This document shows, in pieces, positions 1 to 13,200 of a DNA stretch of 64,000 nt (positions within the stretch are counted from its first letter, which is position 1; each line of letters opens with the position of its first letter). The DNA is from Auriscalpium vulgare (Eukaryota > Basidiomycota > Agaricomycetes > Russulales > Auriscalpiaceae). Location: positions 1,550,001 to 1,614,000 of the forward strand of contig JAHBBC010000006.1 in assembly GCA_019915015.1 (NCBI GenBank), in the 5' to 3' direction. The notes beneath the pieces were generated by a model. The model was not told where the DNA came from. It ran no database searches and worked only from the letters and a program-made list of their open reading frames with translations. The position numbers and the translations under genes were made by a program.

Positions 1-3000
1 AACAATGACGCCTCGAGCTTGAGCCTGCAATGCAATCACAGAAGTCTCCTGGTGATCTAGAAGGTTGAGCTGCTTTGCTATCTTTGCCCGCTGGAGAGCC
101 CCCCGTGCGGCTGCCTGCAAATTCGCGATCGAACGAAACACCGGTGGCGCTGTCAAGACTCGCAAAAGCTGCTTTTGCTCTCGTTGCACGATACGGGCAC
201 GAGCTAGGTTTTGCATCTTCACGACAGATAAGACCCTGACTTGGAAGGCTGCCCGTAGCTGAGCGAACCGTCGGCGTATGAGGTACCCCCTGATTTGCGC
301 CTGAACCTTGACAATACCTGACGAGGCTGCCCTCACTACCCGCAGCCACAAGCGCCAACGTTTGCGGAGTAAAACGCCTCTGACCGTCGCTTGTACTGAA
401 ATGATCCAAGGGCCAAGGTGTGCCTGCCGCTTCCGTTGTTGCTGAACTTGCCGTCTAATGGTAGCACCTCGGCAAACGGCCTGGAGTCGAGGAATGTAAC
501 GCTGAGCTAGTTGCAAACGAGTGCGCAGGGTGACTTGGGCCTTGCGCACGAGGAAGGCACGCGCAAGCGATTGGGTAGCAGTAATGGATGGCTCCACTTC
601 TAGCAAGAGACGGTCGCGGCCTGATGAAAAAGATGAGAGACATCACGACAGGCTGAAAAGCAGCCTTACGTTCTTCCTCAGACTCGACTTCGACTTCAGG
701 CTCCTCGTTGATTTCCATAGCAAGCTCCCTGCCCACGTTCCCGAAGTTCGGCATTGGCACTCCAGCGTCTTTGAGGCCTTTCTGCGTTCGCTGCAACTGA
801 TCGTCAGAGAACTGCAAGCGACCGAGGAGGTTGCCCATCCTTTCAGCCATTCCTCGACGTGCTAGTAGATGACTAATCGTCGACCATCAGCGAGATTTAT
901 AGTACCACCAGCGCACCTGCACGTACCTCAGGGCATGGATACAATAGATCACCTTTGGAATATTCTTTTTCTCGTATAGATCTGTAAGCTCGAAGATGAA
1001 GCTCTGCAGAAACTTACTTAGCAGGGAGTAACTAATGCGATCAAAGGGTGGGCTGACCTCAGGAAGACGGACGTATCTGACATAATCGAAGAAATAGTTG
1101 ATATTATCGGAGTGTCGGAAGTCCAGCTTCGGAGCCTATGTCGTAGTATTGTGAGCAAGCACACGTTGACAGAAGCAGAACGCGATATCACCTCATAGAT
1201 CTTGTGAACTTCGCCCCGAAAACCCCTCACGAGCTTGGCAAGAACGACACCGTTACGAAGCGAATCCTCCATCTCAACTACCCCAAAGCCGAGCTCCTGC
1301 CCCAGACAACCCTCAATCCATTGCTGTGCCTCGCCGACGTGGCAAAGATACTCGTAGGCTTGGAGCAGGTGGCGTTGCGTATCGGCCCAGAGACCACGGG
1401 TCAATCTCGACGATGGCAGCGGAGCCGCCGGCGAGTTGGGAGCCTTGTCCCTAGACAGTCGAAGTCGCCCTGGGATACCCGCGACGTCGTCAGCAGTCGT
1501 TGGCGTTGTCGGGCTGGCGGGGCTGACAGCGTCAGACGCTTTAGCACTCGGTGTTGCCAGAATATCGCCTCGGGTCCGACGAAATCGTTCCTCCCGCGCT
1601 GTTCGCCTTTCAAGACGAGACATCTCCTCTGTTTTCTTCGGCTCCTCCGCCACCCAGTCGTCGTCAGCATCTCCACTAGCAATCCTGGGCAGATGGCGGC
1701 CAAGCTTCCGGCCAACAATAAGATTTTCGCCATATGTCGCCGCTTTCTTGCTCGTCAAGTAGCTACTTCGATAGGGAGCAGGGGACATGGCCGAGGGCGG
1801 TGCGGGTACTGGCGCGGTACGAGAAGACGTGGGTAAAGGGTCTGACCTAAGCGAACCTGAGGAGGAGCCTGTGTACGTCTCGGACGCCAGTGACTTCTCG
1901 GGTGATGCTGAGCGGGGCGTGGAAGAGTAGGTGGTGTGAGATTCCAGTGGATGAGAAGAGAACTTGTCTGGTGGAGAGATGTTATCCGAGCGCAGCTTCT
2001 CTGGTGAGCTGGAACGCAGGCTAGACGCATAGTTCGTGCGAGGACTCGACAGTGATCCATCAGCGAGACGGCTTGAAAGTTTGTCAGGGGAACTAGAACG
2101 CAAATTAGAGGAGGAAGAAGTGCGACTGAGTGCTGAGGAGCTGGAAGCATAGCTCTCTGAAGGTTTTGAGAAGCGACCACCGTAAAGTGAAGTTGGTCGC
2201 TGCCGAACAGAGGAAGTCGTAGGAGGATGGTCAGTGGTGGACGCACTGACTGGCTTCAGCTCGGCTCGCATGGACCTGTAAGAAGTTTCCGGGGCAATCG
2301 AGGGCTCGTTGACATGGTGTATGACGTCGTCCAAGGTATTTGCACGCCGGGTGCGAGTGAACGAAGTTGACGGCTGAGTCGTTGAAACGTCTGTCAGCCG
2401 TGGACTACTAGACATCGGTGTTGATGAAAAGGGAAAGGAGGGTGGTAAACGGATGCGTTGTGATATGGCATCGGTATAGGGCGATGAACCGGTATCTGGG
2501 CTCTCCACCGTGACTCCGGTGTTGTTGGGGGATAACGGAGATGCGATGATCGGCGCGGGCATTGTACGTCGCTTGAGGTATGCGGGGGTGTGCTGTAAGT
2601 CCGCGCGAGGCTTCGCGAAAGAGTCGGAAGGGAGATGGTCAATGGACCTAGTCGCGAGGTTGCTCGAGTACGGAGACGCCTGAGTAGGAGATGGTCTCCG
2701 GATCTCTGGGTCCTTGGCTGCCTCCGGAGTGCTCGGTAATGGTTTCTCGTCCAGATTGGTCTCAGCTGCCCGCACCCTCTCTTCCCATTTGCCCCGCACC
2801 GTGTCCAGGCTTCCCCCAACGCGATGGCCAGGGGTCCATCGCCGGGTGCCGGTTGGGGTCGACGGCACACCGTTGCCGGTGGTAAGGGAGTTCACCGTAG
2901 AGATAGAACCCGACCTCGAAAGGGATCCAGAGCTCGAAGACGATCGCTCCAGGAGGCGAGTCTGATACGCGAAGGCTCCGACATGCGGTCGATTGTGACT

Positions 3001-3042
3001 ACCCGTAGACGAGGTTGAGGCGGACGAGTTCGAGCGTTCCAT
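1..3042 (-). CDS. IQG1: IQGAP-family scaffold (Iqg1/Rng2), 3' part outside window
   Basis: IQGAPs organise actin and myosin in the cytokinetic ring. From the ATG at 3042 the protein opens with about 545 low-complexity residues rich in Ser, Pro and Thr. A calponin-homology domain then starts near base 1400 (GLWADTQRHLLQAYEYL) and continues over short introns, for example at about 1196-1141, to KVIYCIHALSHLLARRG near 870. After a linker (MPNFGNVGRELAMEINEE) come basic helical repeats of IQ type in bases 1-600, such as VKVQAQIRGYLIRRRFAQLR near 310-250 and IANLQAAARGALQRAKIAKQ. The GAP-related and RasGAP C-terminal domains must lie left of base 1. The long disordered N-terminus is unusual; CH domains of yeast IQGAPs start much closer to the N-terminus. 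Family assignment is firm; exon edges are estimates. Confidence 0.9.
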
Positions 3043-3423
3043 GTCGTTTCAGATCGTGACAGTTCGTGAGGGATAGATCGCAGACGCCCCAAGGACGCTG
3101 GAAGGATGAAAGGTGATGATCAGGCCAGAAAAGACCGAGGATTGAACGCAGCAGTCGAACAGTGGTCGGACGAGGCGTTGCAGATGCGCGACCGCCGCTC
3201 TCGCGCCGGCTAAAGCCAGACTTCCGCATTTGGCAGGCATCGCGTCACTGTACGCGCATGCAGCCTCTTGGTAGTAGCAGCACTGACCAAACCCATATGA
3301 TGATGCTCTAGTATTCTAAAACAATATGAGGCTGTATACAAGAATACAGACGGTCCGCGATTTTCAAGGTACAAATGCATAGTATTATATTGTGGCTGCT
3401 TCGGCAGATCTGCTGGCAGGTAA
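3043..3423. other. intergenic region, IQGAP upstream
   Basis: About 380 bp between the IQGAP start and the stop of the AMP-dependent ligase. It should carry the IQGAP promoter and the ligase 3' end. I see no gene or clear motif. Confidence 0.5.
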
Positions 3424-6107
3424 TCACAACTTCGGCCCCACTCTACCAGATTGTCTTCTCTGCCACTCGTCTCTGGCAGATAGACGAAGGTCAACTTTCA
3501 TGACTTTCCCGGAGGGGTTGCGCGCTGATAGAGTAGAATGAGCCTTGGAGCTTAATCTCATGCACAGGGCAGCACTTACGAAGACGATCATCCTGAAGGA
3601 TGACCATGACGGGCACAGCGAACCGAGGGAGCCTGCGTTGAATACTTACGCTGAGATTCGGTCCCCCAGAAATTTGAGACGAGGACGGCCTTACCTTTGA
3701 CTTGCGGCACGGATGACCTCCTCCTCGTACACCCTTCCTCGATACTCTGCCTTCACAGACGCGACCACAGCCACCAGTTCGCCCAGCCGTCGATCCGGCA
3801 CGCCGACTGCTGCTACCTCAAGAAGTCTGCGATCAGCAGAAACGGCGTTCTCCACGGATACAGAGTCCTGAGGCATATTTAGAGCCGGGCAGGGAATCAC
3901 AATGTAGCCGGGTGTCAATGCTCACTATATTCTCTCCCCCCCTCAAGATGAGATCTTTGACTGCATAAAGACATCAGATTGGCGGGAGCACAAACATAAT
4001 CAGACTTACTGCGATCCCGGATGTACAGAAAACCTTCGTGATCGACAAAACCAATGTCTCCCGACTTAAGCCAGCCGTCTTGAGTGATCACTTTCTTCGT
4101 GGCGACTAAGGCATTCTACGTGAGGCAAGTAGGTATCTTGATTGAACTTACGACTCACTCGGATCCCCCCAGTACTCTTTCATGACGTTTGGACCTCGCC
4201 TAAATAATTGCCGCTCATGAGCGTTTTCAAGAATATTTGAGATGAGTGTCTCTCACAGCCAGACTTCGCCAAGCTCCCCCGGTGGTACTACCCTCCCGTC
4301 TTTTACAATCAGGATGTCGTTGACTGGCGTGGCCAGACCCCTATCATATACATAATCGTTAGTTGCCTATATTTGATATATGTGGAGAGCGAAATCGTAC
4401 GCGCAGGTCGATCTCGTGATGTAATCTTCGCCGGTGACACTGACGGCGACGCTATTAGTTTCTGTAAGACCGTATGCTTGGCTCCTGTTGCCCCGTGAGA
4501 AGGAGTTAGCACGGTGGCTGACTATTGAAATGGAATGAATTTCTACAGTGCGGCGTCTGGGAATGCGTCCTTAAGCCCCTTCGCCAACCACTCGGGGGCA
4601 GGAGCACCGCCAAAGAGCAGGCCATCAAGGGGCTGTCCCACTGCGGAAGTGGACAGAAGATCAGCCGCCATGGATGGAACTCTGTGGTTGAGTTGCATCA
4701 GACGGCGTCTTCATATCATGTCCACTGCACGCACCCTCCCGCAATGGCGACATTCTCCTGCCGGATCAACCTGCGAGGGATGTAGCCGCATTATTCAAGG
4801 GGATATAGGCGTTGACATCTACCTTGCGCCTGTGAGGCGAAGATTTAAGACGAGTACAAACGACAATAGCGGGTTAGCTCACCCTTTTCCGGTACCCATT
4901 TTCGCATCAGGACAATATTCATGCCAGTCATCGTCGCCACCATCTGGGCGGAAGACTGAGAAATATTCAAGGGATCCAGCCCAGTAGCAACATACCGACA
5001 TGCTGGTGGTACCTGTCACATGAAAAAGCGGCACGGATATCAGGATACCCTTCTGCGGTCCGTCTGGTGTCATAGTCTGTGGAGGCGATTCGCCCCTCCG
5101 TAAAATAGCGCGTCTGGAGCCTGCAACGACCTAAATCGAACTGAGAAAGCCACCCGGTTGACTGAGCTATCGCTCACGTTGATGATGTTGGTCAGGAACA
5201 TGCGCTGGGTGCTCAAGACTCCTTTCGGGAGTCCGGTTCTAGGACAGATGATTAAGTCTCTCCGCGAGCTTCCCAACACGAAGCAAGTGCTCACGTTCCA
5301 GACGTGAATATGATAGTTGCGTTGTCTTCCGGGGCAATGCCAGGATCTTCAATCAACATTCTTCGCGGATCGCCTTGATAAGAGTCCAACACTTCCGACC
5401 AGTTCTCGATGCCCTCCCATTTCCCTTTACCTTCGTGTTGCTCCCACACGAGGAAACCCGTCGTCTCTAATTTCCTGGCGATGGTGCTAATGTGGTGCTC
5501 AAGAAGATCCGCGCGGGGAGGATCCATGATGACGACCTTGGCCTGCGTTTGGATTAGACAGTGCATCGTCGGCTCGAGCGGCAACCACCTAGCGTCGTCG
5601 GTGAGATCAAACCAGACAATACCTAACACAAACTCACGCGTTGACCAAGACGCTAACAGCACCAATGAGATGACACGCCCAGAATGCGACGAGATAGTCG
5701 GGATAGTTCCGAGAGCAGATTACCACCCTGTCCCCCTTCTGGACGTCATAGAGTTCTTGTAGAACAGCAGCAACTTTAGCCGAGCGGTCGCGCGCATCAC
5801 GGAATGTGATTTTGCGACCCTCAAAGGTGATGTGCGTTCGGTCCGAGTGCTCTGCTGCCGCCCACAGCCAGAAGTGACGGAGCGACTGCCACGCGTTCTT
5901 GTAGACTCGTTGAACTCGACCATCAACTACGCATTTCTCCACTTCGTGCAGCTGCCCAGGGCCACACAGAATCGCCTCGACTGCGAAATAGGTCGCCATG
6001 AGAATTGATAGACGAAGCAAGTACGTGTTGAATGCCACACCTTCTGCTAAAGTCCTCTTTGGAATCCAAGCCATGTCGTGGTCGGGAGCGGAGGTGACGG
6101 CGACCAA
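3424..6107 (-). CDS. AMP-dependent acyl-CoA synthetase/ligase (ANL family)
   Basis: ANL enzymes adenylate a carboxylic acid and usually pass it to CoA. The spliced reading shows the motifs in order: the AMP-binding loop TSGTTGLPKGVLSTQR (about 5310-5220, split by an intron), SVPLFHVTG (about 5030), LLFGGAPAPEWL (about 4600), QAYGLTETNSVAVS (about 4470), SGDIGFVDHEGFLYIRDR (about 4050), the hinge KDLILRGGENI (about 3950) and the C-terminal catalytic lysine in NPSGKVMKVDL, ending at TGA 3424-3426. Around ten short introns interrupt it. The first may remove bases at about 6048-5990, giving RTLAEVEAILCGPGQLHEVE. All catalytic motifs are intact, so the enzyme is probably active. The substrate (medium- or long-chain fatty acid, or an aromatic acid) cannot be told from motifs. 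Confidence 0.88.
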
Positions 6108-6801
6108 GCTAGCGGCAAGTCAGGAAAAGCAGGGCATCAGTGCCCTCGGTAGTCCTTTGCAGGTCCTTATCAATTAACTTTGGCGCGAGAAGGACGCCGG
6201 CTTCTCCAAATGTATCACAGGCGTGTCGTTGTCCCACGAACCTGGACGTGCGGTTGGTCGGACTCCGCGGAACTGTAACCCCTGGAGCGCGTTTGAAGGT
6301 ATCTAGAATGAAAGGAAATCATGATGCAGGGCCCGATGGAGCTTGTGCGTCTAGATCGAGGATGTCAATGTGACCGTATAGTGGCCTGCCGAAGCCTGTC
6401 CACAGCGCAGGTCTGCATCGCCCTGATGGTCCATATATGAGGCTGTCGACGTGATCAAATTATGCGATTTCTTTGACCGGAGCGGCGCCGGCGACTGTCA
6501 GCTGAACGTATTGGATGGCGGCCGGGTAAGAGGGAAGCTTGTCGCGCGTATCTTTGAAGCGCTGGGAAGGCGGGCGGCGTAACCGCGTGGAGAACAAAAG
6601 CTGTCGGAGATCGAGTACCCGACGCGTAGGGCATGTCGCAGGCGTTTTCTGGCACGAGGGGGAGTCGATGCCGTCTTGCAGCAATATGGTCGCCAGACAC
6701 CGTCGTCGCCGGTAAGCCGGCGAGTTCATGGCTTTGATCTTATCTTATCGCACATGTGTTCAACGCGTCGACAGACGCGTCGCCCTCCTCCCGCGTCGGC
6801 C
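6108..6801. other. divergent intergenic region
   Basis: About 690 bp between the start of the acyl ligase (left) and of GCP3 (right). It holds only overlapping short open frames on the minus strand (6455-6729, 80-90 codons) with no recognisable family. I read it as a shared upstream region. Confidence 0.5.
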
Positions 6802-9800
6802 ATGTCCCCCACCACTTCCTCTCTCGAGACCCTCGTGTATGCTCTAGTCCCACAGGCTCGCAACAATGATACCCTGAAGAACGACATCATGGCCCATTGC
6901 AAGGATGTTCTCAGCAGGTGCGCGTGTTCGAAGGCCCCGGCGCGATCGCCTCGCTCTGACCGCTACGATCGCAGTCACATTGGGCAGTCGCGTGAAAAGG
7001 ACGTCGGCCACCTCGCGGACATTGTTAAACGACATCGTGCGCGTGCTTTCTTTATTCCTTTGGTCCTGTTTGACCATACGCGCCTCTCATAGTTATGCAA
7101 ACGCGTTCTGATGGCATACCCTCGTTGCAGTTTACGAACCTCTTGTCACGGCTTTTGGAGCAGGTGCGTTATGTGTCTCGGCTCGAGAACAGGGCCGCTC
7201 ATGCACAGACAGCCCGTGTTATCTAGGAAATATGATTCCCTTCTCTTCCTTCATTCACTTGCATCGTCCCCTCGCACGCCCTCCATTGCCCCTTCCTACC
7301 TCCCGTCTCTTGCCCCTCCACCCCCACTGGCATCACACACAAGATTGTCACCCGCCGATGCCGTGCCTGCCCCGAGGCTTCCCAAGGGAAAGTCGAAGGC
7401 GGAGTTATTACGAGAGTTCCGCGTCAGATCTGGTAGGCCTGATTCTGCACCTTCCGGTGACAGCCTGTTTAACGGCTCCGCAGGGCGACCGCATCTTTCG
7501 GAAGAAATCCTCATACGTGACACCCTCTACCTCCTGCAGGGCATTTCGGGAAAGCATATACGTTTCTCCGCGGCTGATCATGACGGAGTGGCCATGAAAC
7601 TTGTGTTCTCTGAAGATGCTGTAAGTGGACATGTCAACTTAGCGCTCTTCCGAAGCCGATGTAGACGTGACAGGGTCATCTTATCCCCGCTCCGACGAAA
7701 GAACTCATACACAGGCTCTCTGAGGTTGGCCACTTATACACTTTGGTGGACCATTTTGTCCGGGACCGAGAGTCCTTGGCAGGAGTTGGCATGATTGAGC
7801 AGAGTCTTTTCCACCATCTGCAATCGCAATTGACCGAATACTATCGCCTCATCGCCGTCCTCGAATCCCAATTGACGCTGTCGTCCTCGTCGAACGAGTC
7901 CTCAGGGACACATGCCGACCCCGATCTCCGTGCAGAGGAAAGCGGTCTCACCTTAAAGCGGCTGGACGTTTGGATCAACGAATGGAGATTGAGAATGCGG
8001 ATGATGAGCGTTTGCGTGGAAGCCGCACGAGGTACCTGTTCTTCACCTGCTCTTTGTTCACGGCTCACGTCTCGCAGACACACACGGAGGCGCGCTTGTG
8101 AATTTGATTCACAGCTACACCGAGAATGGTGACCCCTTCGTGCGAGAATTCACGGATCAGCTTTTGGAGGAGGCATGTCACTTCGGCGCTTGCACGGCGC
8201 TTGGTGCTGAACAAGTACGCAGGTGTCAAAGCCATTTTTCGGCACGTTGCAGAAGTGGCTGTTTTCTGGCGACCTTTACGATCCCTTCTCGGAGTTCTTT
8301 GTCTTGGTGGACCCAGAACTCGCTCACTTGCGGTATGTCCAGCCCTCTGCCCTCGCGGCAGGGTATGGAGCTCTGTCCGGCGATGGCGGCTTCAGTGGCT
8401 TGAGTGGCGATAACGATGAGGTCTCCGATGAGCGCGAAAGCGGCCTGCGTTTATGGGAGGCCAAATACCAGTTTCGCTCAGAAATGCTGCCGACATTTGT
8501 TGGCGAAGGGTTTGGACGGAAAGTGAGCTCTCCGCTGCTCCAGTTTCTCGTGTGCTCATGTGGTGTGCAGATCTTCTCGACGGGCAAGAGCCTAAATTTC
8601 ATTCGTTACAGTTGCCAAGATAACGACTGGGTGGCAACCCGTGACAAACTCAACAAAGCAGACGGCAGTGAGCTCGATGCCTGTGAGAACTTTCTGTTGT
8701 CGCTGACTCTGAGAAGCTTTGCAATACAGCGACATCTCCGGACTAGAAAGATCAATTGATGCTGCCTACCGAATAGCCAGCCAACGACTATTTGACGTAT
8801 TCTTCGAGAAGTTCCGGCTATTGGATCATTTCCGGGCTTTGAAGAACTACCTGCTTCTCGGACACGGAGACTTCGCTGATCAGCTAATGGAGGCTCTCGG
8901 GTAAGCTTTACGTCAATAACCCCTCTTGCTGCACTGAACCATCCACTCACAGTCCGAGCCTCTCCCGGCCGGCGAACACGCTATATCGACATAATCTCAC
9001 GGCTACGCTTGAAACCGCCATTCGCTCGTCAAATGCGCAGAAGGACCCAGCCGACGTCTTGCGGCGGCTGGACGCACGCATGCTCGAGTACACGCATGGC
9101 GAGATTGGCTGGGACGTTTTCACTTTGGAGTACAAAGTGGACGCGCCGTTGGATACTGTGCTCGACCCAGACTCGATGATCAAGTATCTCAAACTCTTCA
9201 ACCATCTTTGGAAAATGAAGAGGATCGAGAGCTCGCTGGCAAGAGGGTGGATGAGGACCGGGAGTGGCACAAAGTCCTTTGTTCATATACCTGGTGGCTT
9301 TCCCGTCCTCAATTTGAGTGCCACGCATCTGACGGTTTCACAGAGCTCGAGCCGGAGTGGCACCGCATACGACTGTCCATGGCGGAGATGGTCCATTTCA
9401 TTCGGCAAATGGAAGCTTATTGTCAATTGGAAGTTATAGAGTGCTCGTGGAAGGCACTCATGGACTTCGTGCACAAGAAGGAGGGAGACCTGGATGCGCT
9501 TATTGCTAGTCACAAAGCGTATCTCGACCGGATGGTCAAGAAGGTTCTTCTGATTGGGCAGAAGGCCGGCAGGGAGGTGAGTGTGTATCATCTGCCATGA
9601 ATGGCGCTGTGAGAACGCGATCGTATTGCCTTCAGGAGAGTTTACTCAACCAAGTCCGCGAAACCTTCTCTACGATCATACGCTTTCAAGAAGCCACAGT
9701 AAGCTAATCGATTTGACCATCGCGGCAACGTCTCACGGACCGACAGGACAATTTCTACAACTTTTGTCTTACGGAGTCAGCTCGCCGAGACAGCGACCGC

Positions 9801-10091
9801 GACAGCACAAGGGTTGGTCACTCACTCCTCACCTACTTCCAGATGCTGTACTAAGCTCACACATTGAAGGGCGTTTTCACCGGCGGAGAGTCACAGCGTT
9901 CGCAGGAGCCGTTGCTCCGAAGTCTACGCCAATGCAAGGACTACGGCTTCGCTTTCTCGGAGCAGGTGCAGGCCATCGTGCATAGCCTGCAGAGCCACGT
10001 CGATCTTGACTGCCGGTTTCTGGGCATACGTCTATCCTTCTCCGATTTCTACCGCTCGAAGCGGGACTTTCAATCGCAATCGCGATCCTAA
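6802..10091 (+). CDS. GCP3: gamma-tubulin complex component 3 (GCP3/Spc98/Alp6)
   Basis: A subunit of the gamma-tubulin small complex that nucleates microtubules at spindle pole bodies. The start MSPTTSSLETLVYALV at 6802 leads into many exons. Recognisable GCP3 signatures are VDPELAHLRYV with a long insert (8310-8500), IFSTGKSLNFIRYSCQD (8570-8620), HFRALKNYLLLGHGDFADQL (8830-8890), the grip-2 segment RPANTLYRHNLTATLETAIR (about 8970-9020), GWDVFTLEYKVDAPLDTVL (9110-9160), LFNHLWKMKRIESSL (9200-9240) and MVHFIRQMEAYCQLEVIECS (9390-9440). The tail ends at LRLSFSDFYRSKRDFQSQSRS with TAA at 10091. The NLT.LETAIR..NAQ and LEYKVD pattern fits GCP3 better than GCP2. The 3' end faces the copper ATPase 175 bp away. 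Confidence 0.92.
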
Positions 10092-10266
10092 TGTGATTGA
10101 TCTTCGCTGTGCAATTTCTGCGACCGTGCAAAGATTCGTGAAGTGTCGTTCGGAATGGAGCGAAATCGCGCGCGCGTTCTTGTCGCCGCCGAGGCGGTTG
10201 TGTTCATATGGTCAATGGACCCTGCAGGATACAGCAGAAGCCAGGCACGTCTATTGATGTCGGTAC

Positions 10267-13200
10267 TTAAGAGGAGCTCGGCGGCTTATACAATCTCAGC
10301 ATCAGGGAGCTGCACACCACGGAAACCGACCTAAACAGCCCGGTCAGGACGAGAATAGTCTCAAACAGGATTATAGCACGACTCACGATAGAGCCATAGC
10401 TAGTGAGCCCCAGACGGGGTCGAGCCGAGCATGCCCAGCAGGGTATATTACACCCGCAGCAATCGGCAACGCGGCCATATTGTACATGACCGCCCATAGC
10501 TGGTCCACGTCAATGTCAGGTGGGCAGAAGCGTGTCAAAGAGCCGCGCACTCACAAAATTGAATTTCACGCGTCTGAATACGGTGCGAGACAAGTCAACG
10601 AGCGTCAGCAAGCTGCGGAGATCCGAAGCCACCAAGATGAATGAGGCACTTGACAGAGCGACATCACCTGCAATATATGAGCCGGGACCGAAGCGACAGA
10701 AGAAGAGCTACTTACTTCCAGAGCCAATGGCAATCGCCACGTCGGCAGCAGCCAGAGCCTGTGAGTCTGTCAGTCTCCTTTCATACAGTGCCCGCACCGG
10801 CAACTTACTGGGGCATCATTGATACCGTCGCCAACCATGGCAACAACGCAGCGGTTGTTTAGCCGCCTTCCTGTGATTTTACGCCATCGGGACTGTTGTT
10901 TCTTCGGGCCTTGCTCTTGTAGCCAGCGCACCTTTGCTGCCTATATAACAAGGGCGTCATGAACGACGGACGCTGGATGGGTTGCTCAACGGGCGCACCT
11001 TCTCGTGGGGCAGTACACCCGCGATAACCTGAGTCTCTGGGATGCCGACGAGCCGTGCAACAGCGTTCGCGGTGGTAGGATTGTCTCCTGATATCATCCA
11101 CGTCGAGAGCTTCTGGGCCTGAAGGTGGGCGACTATCTGCTGCGCATTGGCCCGCAGGGGATCCGTGATTGCGAACAGTGCCTGTATGGTGTAGACAGTC
11201 TTCTCAGTACCTTCAGCATCCCCGCGGATGGCGAGCAGGACAACACTCTTCCCCTCGGACTTCCAGGACTCCAGGAGGTTGGCAGACTCCGGTGAAACAG
11301 ATGCCCCATGGTATTCCATCCAAAGCTCGTTGCCTATGACGGCACTGCAGCCGCGTGACCCAAAGTAGCCCTTTAGCCCGCGGCCCGGTGTTTCCTCAAG
11401 CGCAGAGCCCGCGCTCGGTACGGCACCGTTCTGTGCGCAATAATTCCTGATGGCGATGGCAAGGGGATGCGTGCTGGCGGATTCCACCTCGGCAGCTATT
11501 CCGAGGACGACTTGGCGTTTCCAGGGTCCGTCGGCGCAGAGGTCATCGAAGTCTGTGACAGAGGGCTCACCGCCTTCGGTGAGAGTTCCAGTCTTGTCAA
11601 ACACGATGGCGTCGAGCTGCGCCGCCTCCTGGAACGCCTCGCCGCCACCACGAGCCAAGATGCCGTGCTTGGCCGCAAGGCCAGAGCCTACAAGTAGGGC
11701 AGTGGGCGCAGCGAGGCCGATACCACATGGACACGCCACAACGAAGACAGCGACGGCGAATTCCAAGGACCAGATCGCTGCAAGCGGAGAGGAGGAGTGA
11801 GTAATGCAGTATTTCCACTTCCCGATTAGAGCACTCACGCCACCCGCCGACGTCTTTGTCCAGGTAACTCCGGGGAATGGCACCACTCAAACCGAGACTC
11901 AACCAGATGACCCAGGTAAGAATTGCAAGAAGAGTTACAACCGGGACAAAGTACCCGGTGAGGATGTCGGCGACTCGCTCGATGGGCGCGCGTCGCGATT
12001 GACCATCTCGTACAACATCGACGATGTGATCAAGCCTAGACAAGATCAGTCAATTTCACGTCGTCCTTCAAGTTGGATACGTACATGGTCTTGCCACCAA
12101 TGGCGTCAATGCGAACATCAACAGCATGGGAGTTGTTGATAGTTCCAAGGAAGACTTGATCCCCGTAAGCTTTATGTATCGGCCTAGACTCGCCAGTCAA
12201 AGAGCTCTCGTTGAAGGAAGTCCACCCAGTTACGATCGTTCCGTCCGCCGGTGGAGTGGCACCATTCTGTACGCGAACGATGTCGCCAACCTCCAGGAGG
12301 TCGACAGGCATTCTCTCCACTCTGAAGCCTGGCTTGACGTCGCGGTCCAACTCCGAGTCCACATCACCCTTCTCGATGTCCTCGCTGTCGCGGCGGAAGG
12401 CATCAGTACTGTCTGGTCCTGAAGTGTGCCACGGAACCAAAACATGCGCCTCCGATGGCCGCAGCTTGCCTAAGCTGCTGATAGCGTCAGTCGTACGACT
12501 CTTGCTGTAGGCCTCCATATACCGTCCTAAGCGGCAGCTGACATCAGTCTGCGGATCTATCCCAGAAGATATTGACATACCAATGAGCAGAAACATCGTC
12601 AGGAAAACTACGGAGTCAAAGTATGTCGTGGTGTCACCATCGCCGGTCGGCGACGCCTTTTCCGATGCAGCGAGTGAAAGTAGGACGATGGACGAGAAGT
12701 ACGCAACCGACACTCCAGAGGACACCTAACGCAAACCGGTCAGGATACACTCACGGGCCGGGAACATCGCCAAAGTACTTACGAGGAGATTCATGCTCCC
12801 AAAGCGAACGAAGCGCTTCCAGACCGGTGTTCGACTTCCGCGTCGCCAGAGCGCCCGGATCTCTTTGATGCTCCTTCGATGGAACAGTCCCGCGCTGTAG
12901 AACATAACAGGTGTCGCCAAGAAAAACAGAGCCCATTCAAGACGCGAGGCGTTCCCCGCCCACATGGGTTCCATGAGGTACGCCTTAGATGAGTTGCCGT
13001 TGGATACAAGACTCATGAACACGACGCCAATGATGAAGGTAGGAAGCGCCACGATAACGGCGAAAACAAGCCGGTAGAGTAGGGCAAGCTTCTCCCTCAC
13101 CTGCATGGCATGCGCGCGGTCCTCGAGGGATGGTGGCTTGGAAATGGAGACTTGGAAAGGAGGAGAGTGGGTAGAGGCGATAGCCGAAATGATGTTACGG

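Noticed and set aside
1204..1836. 210-codon plus-strand frame
   Set aside because: Antisense to the IQGAP gene; Arg/Ser-rich with no domain, while the minus strand carries the CH domain.
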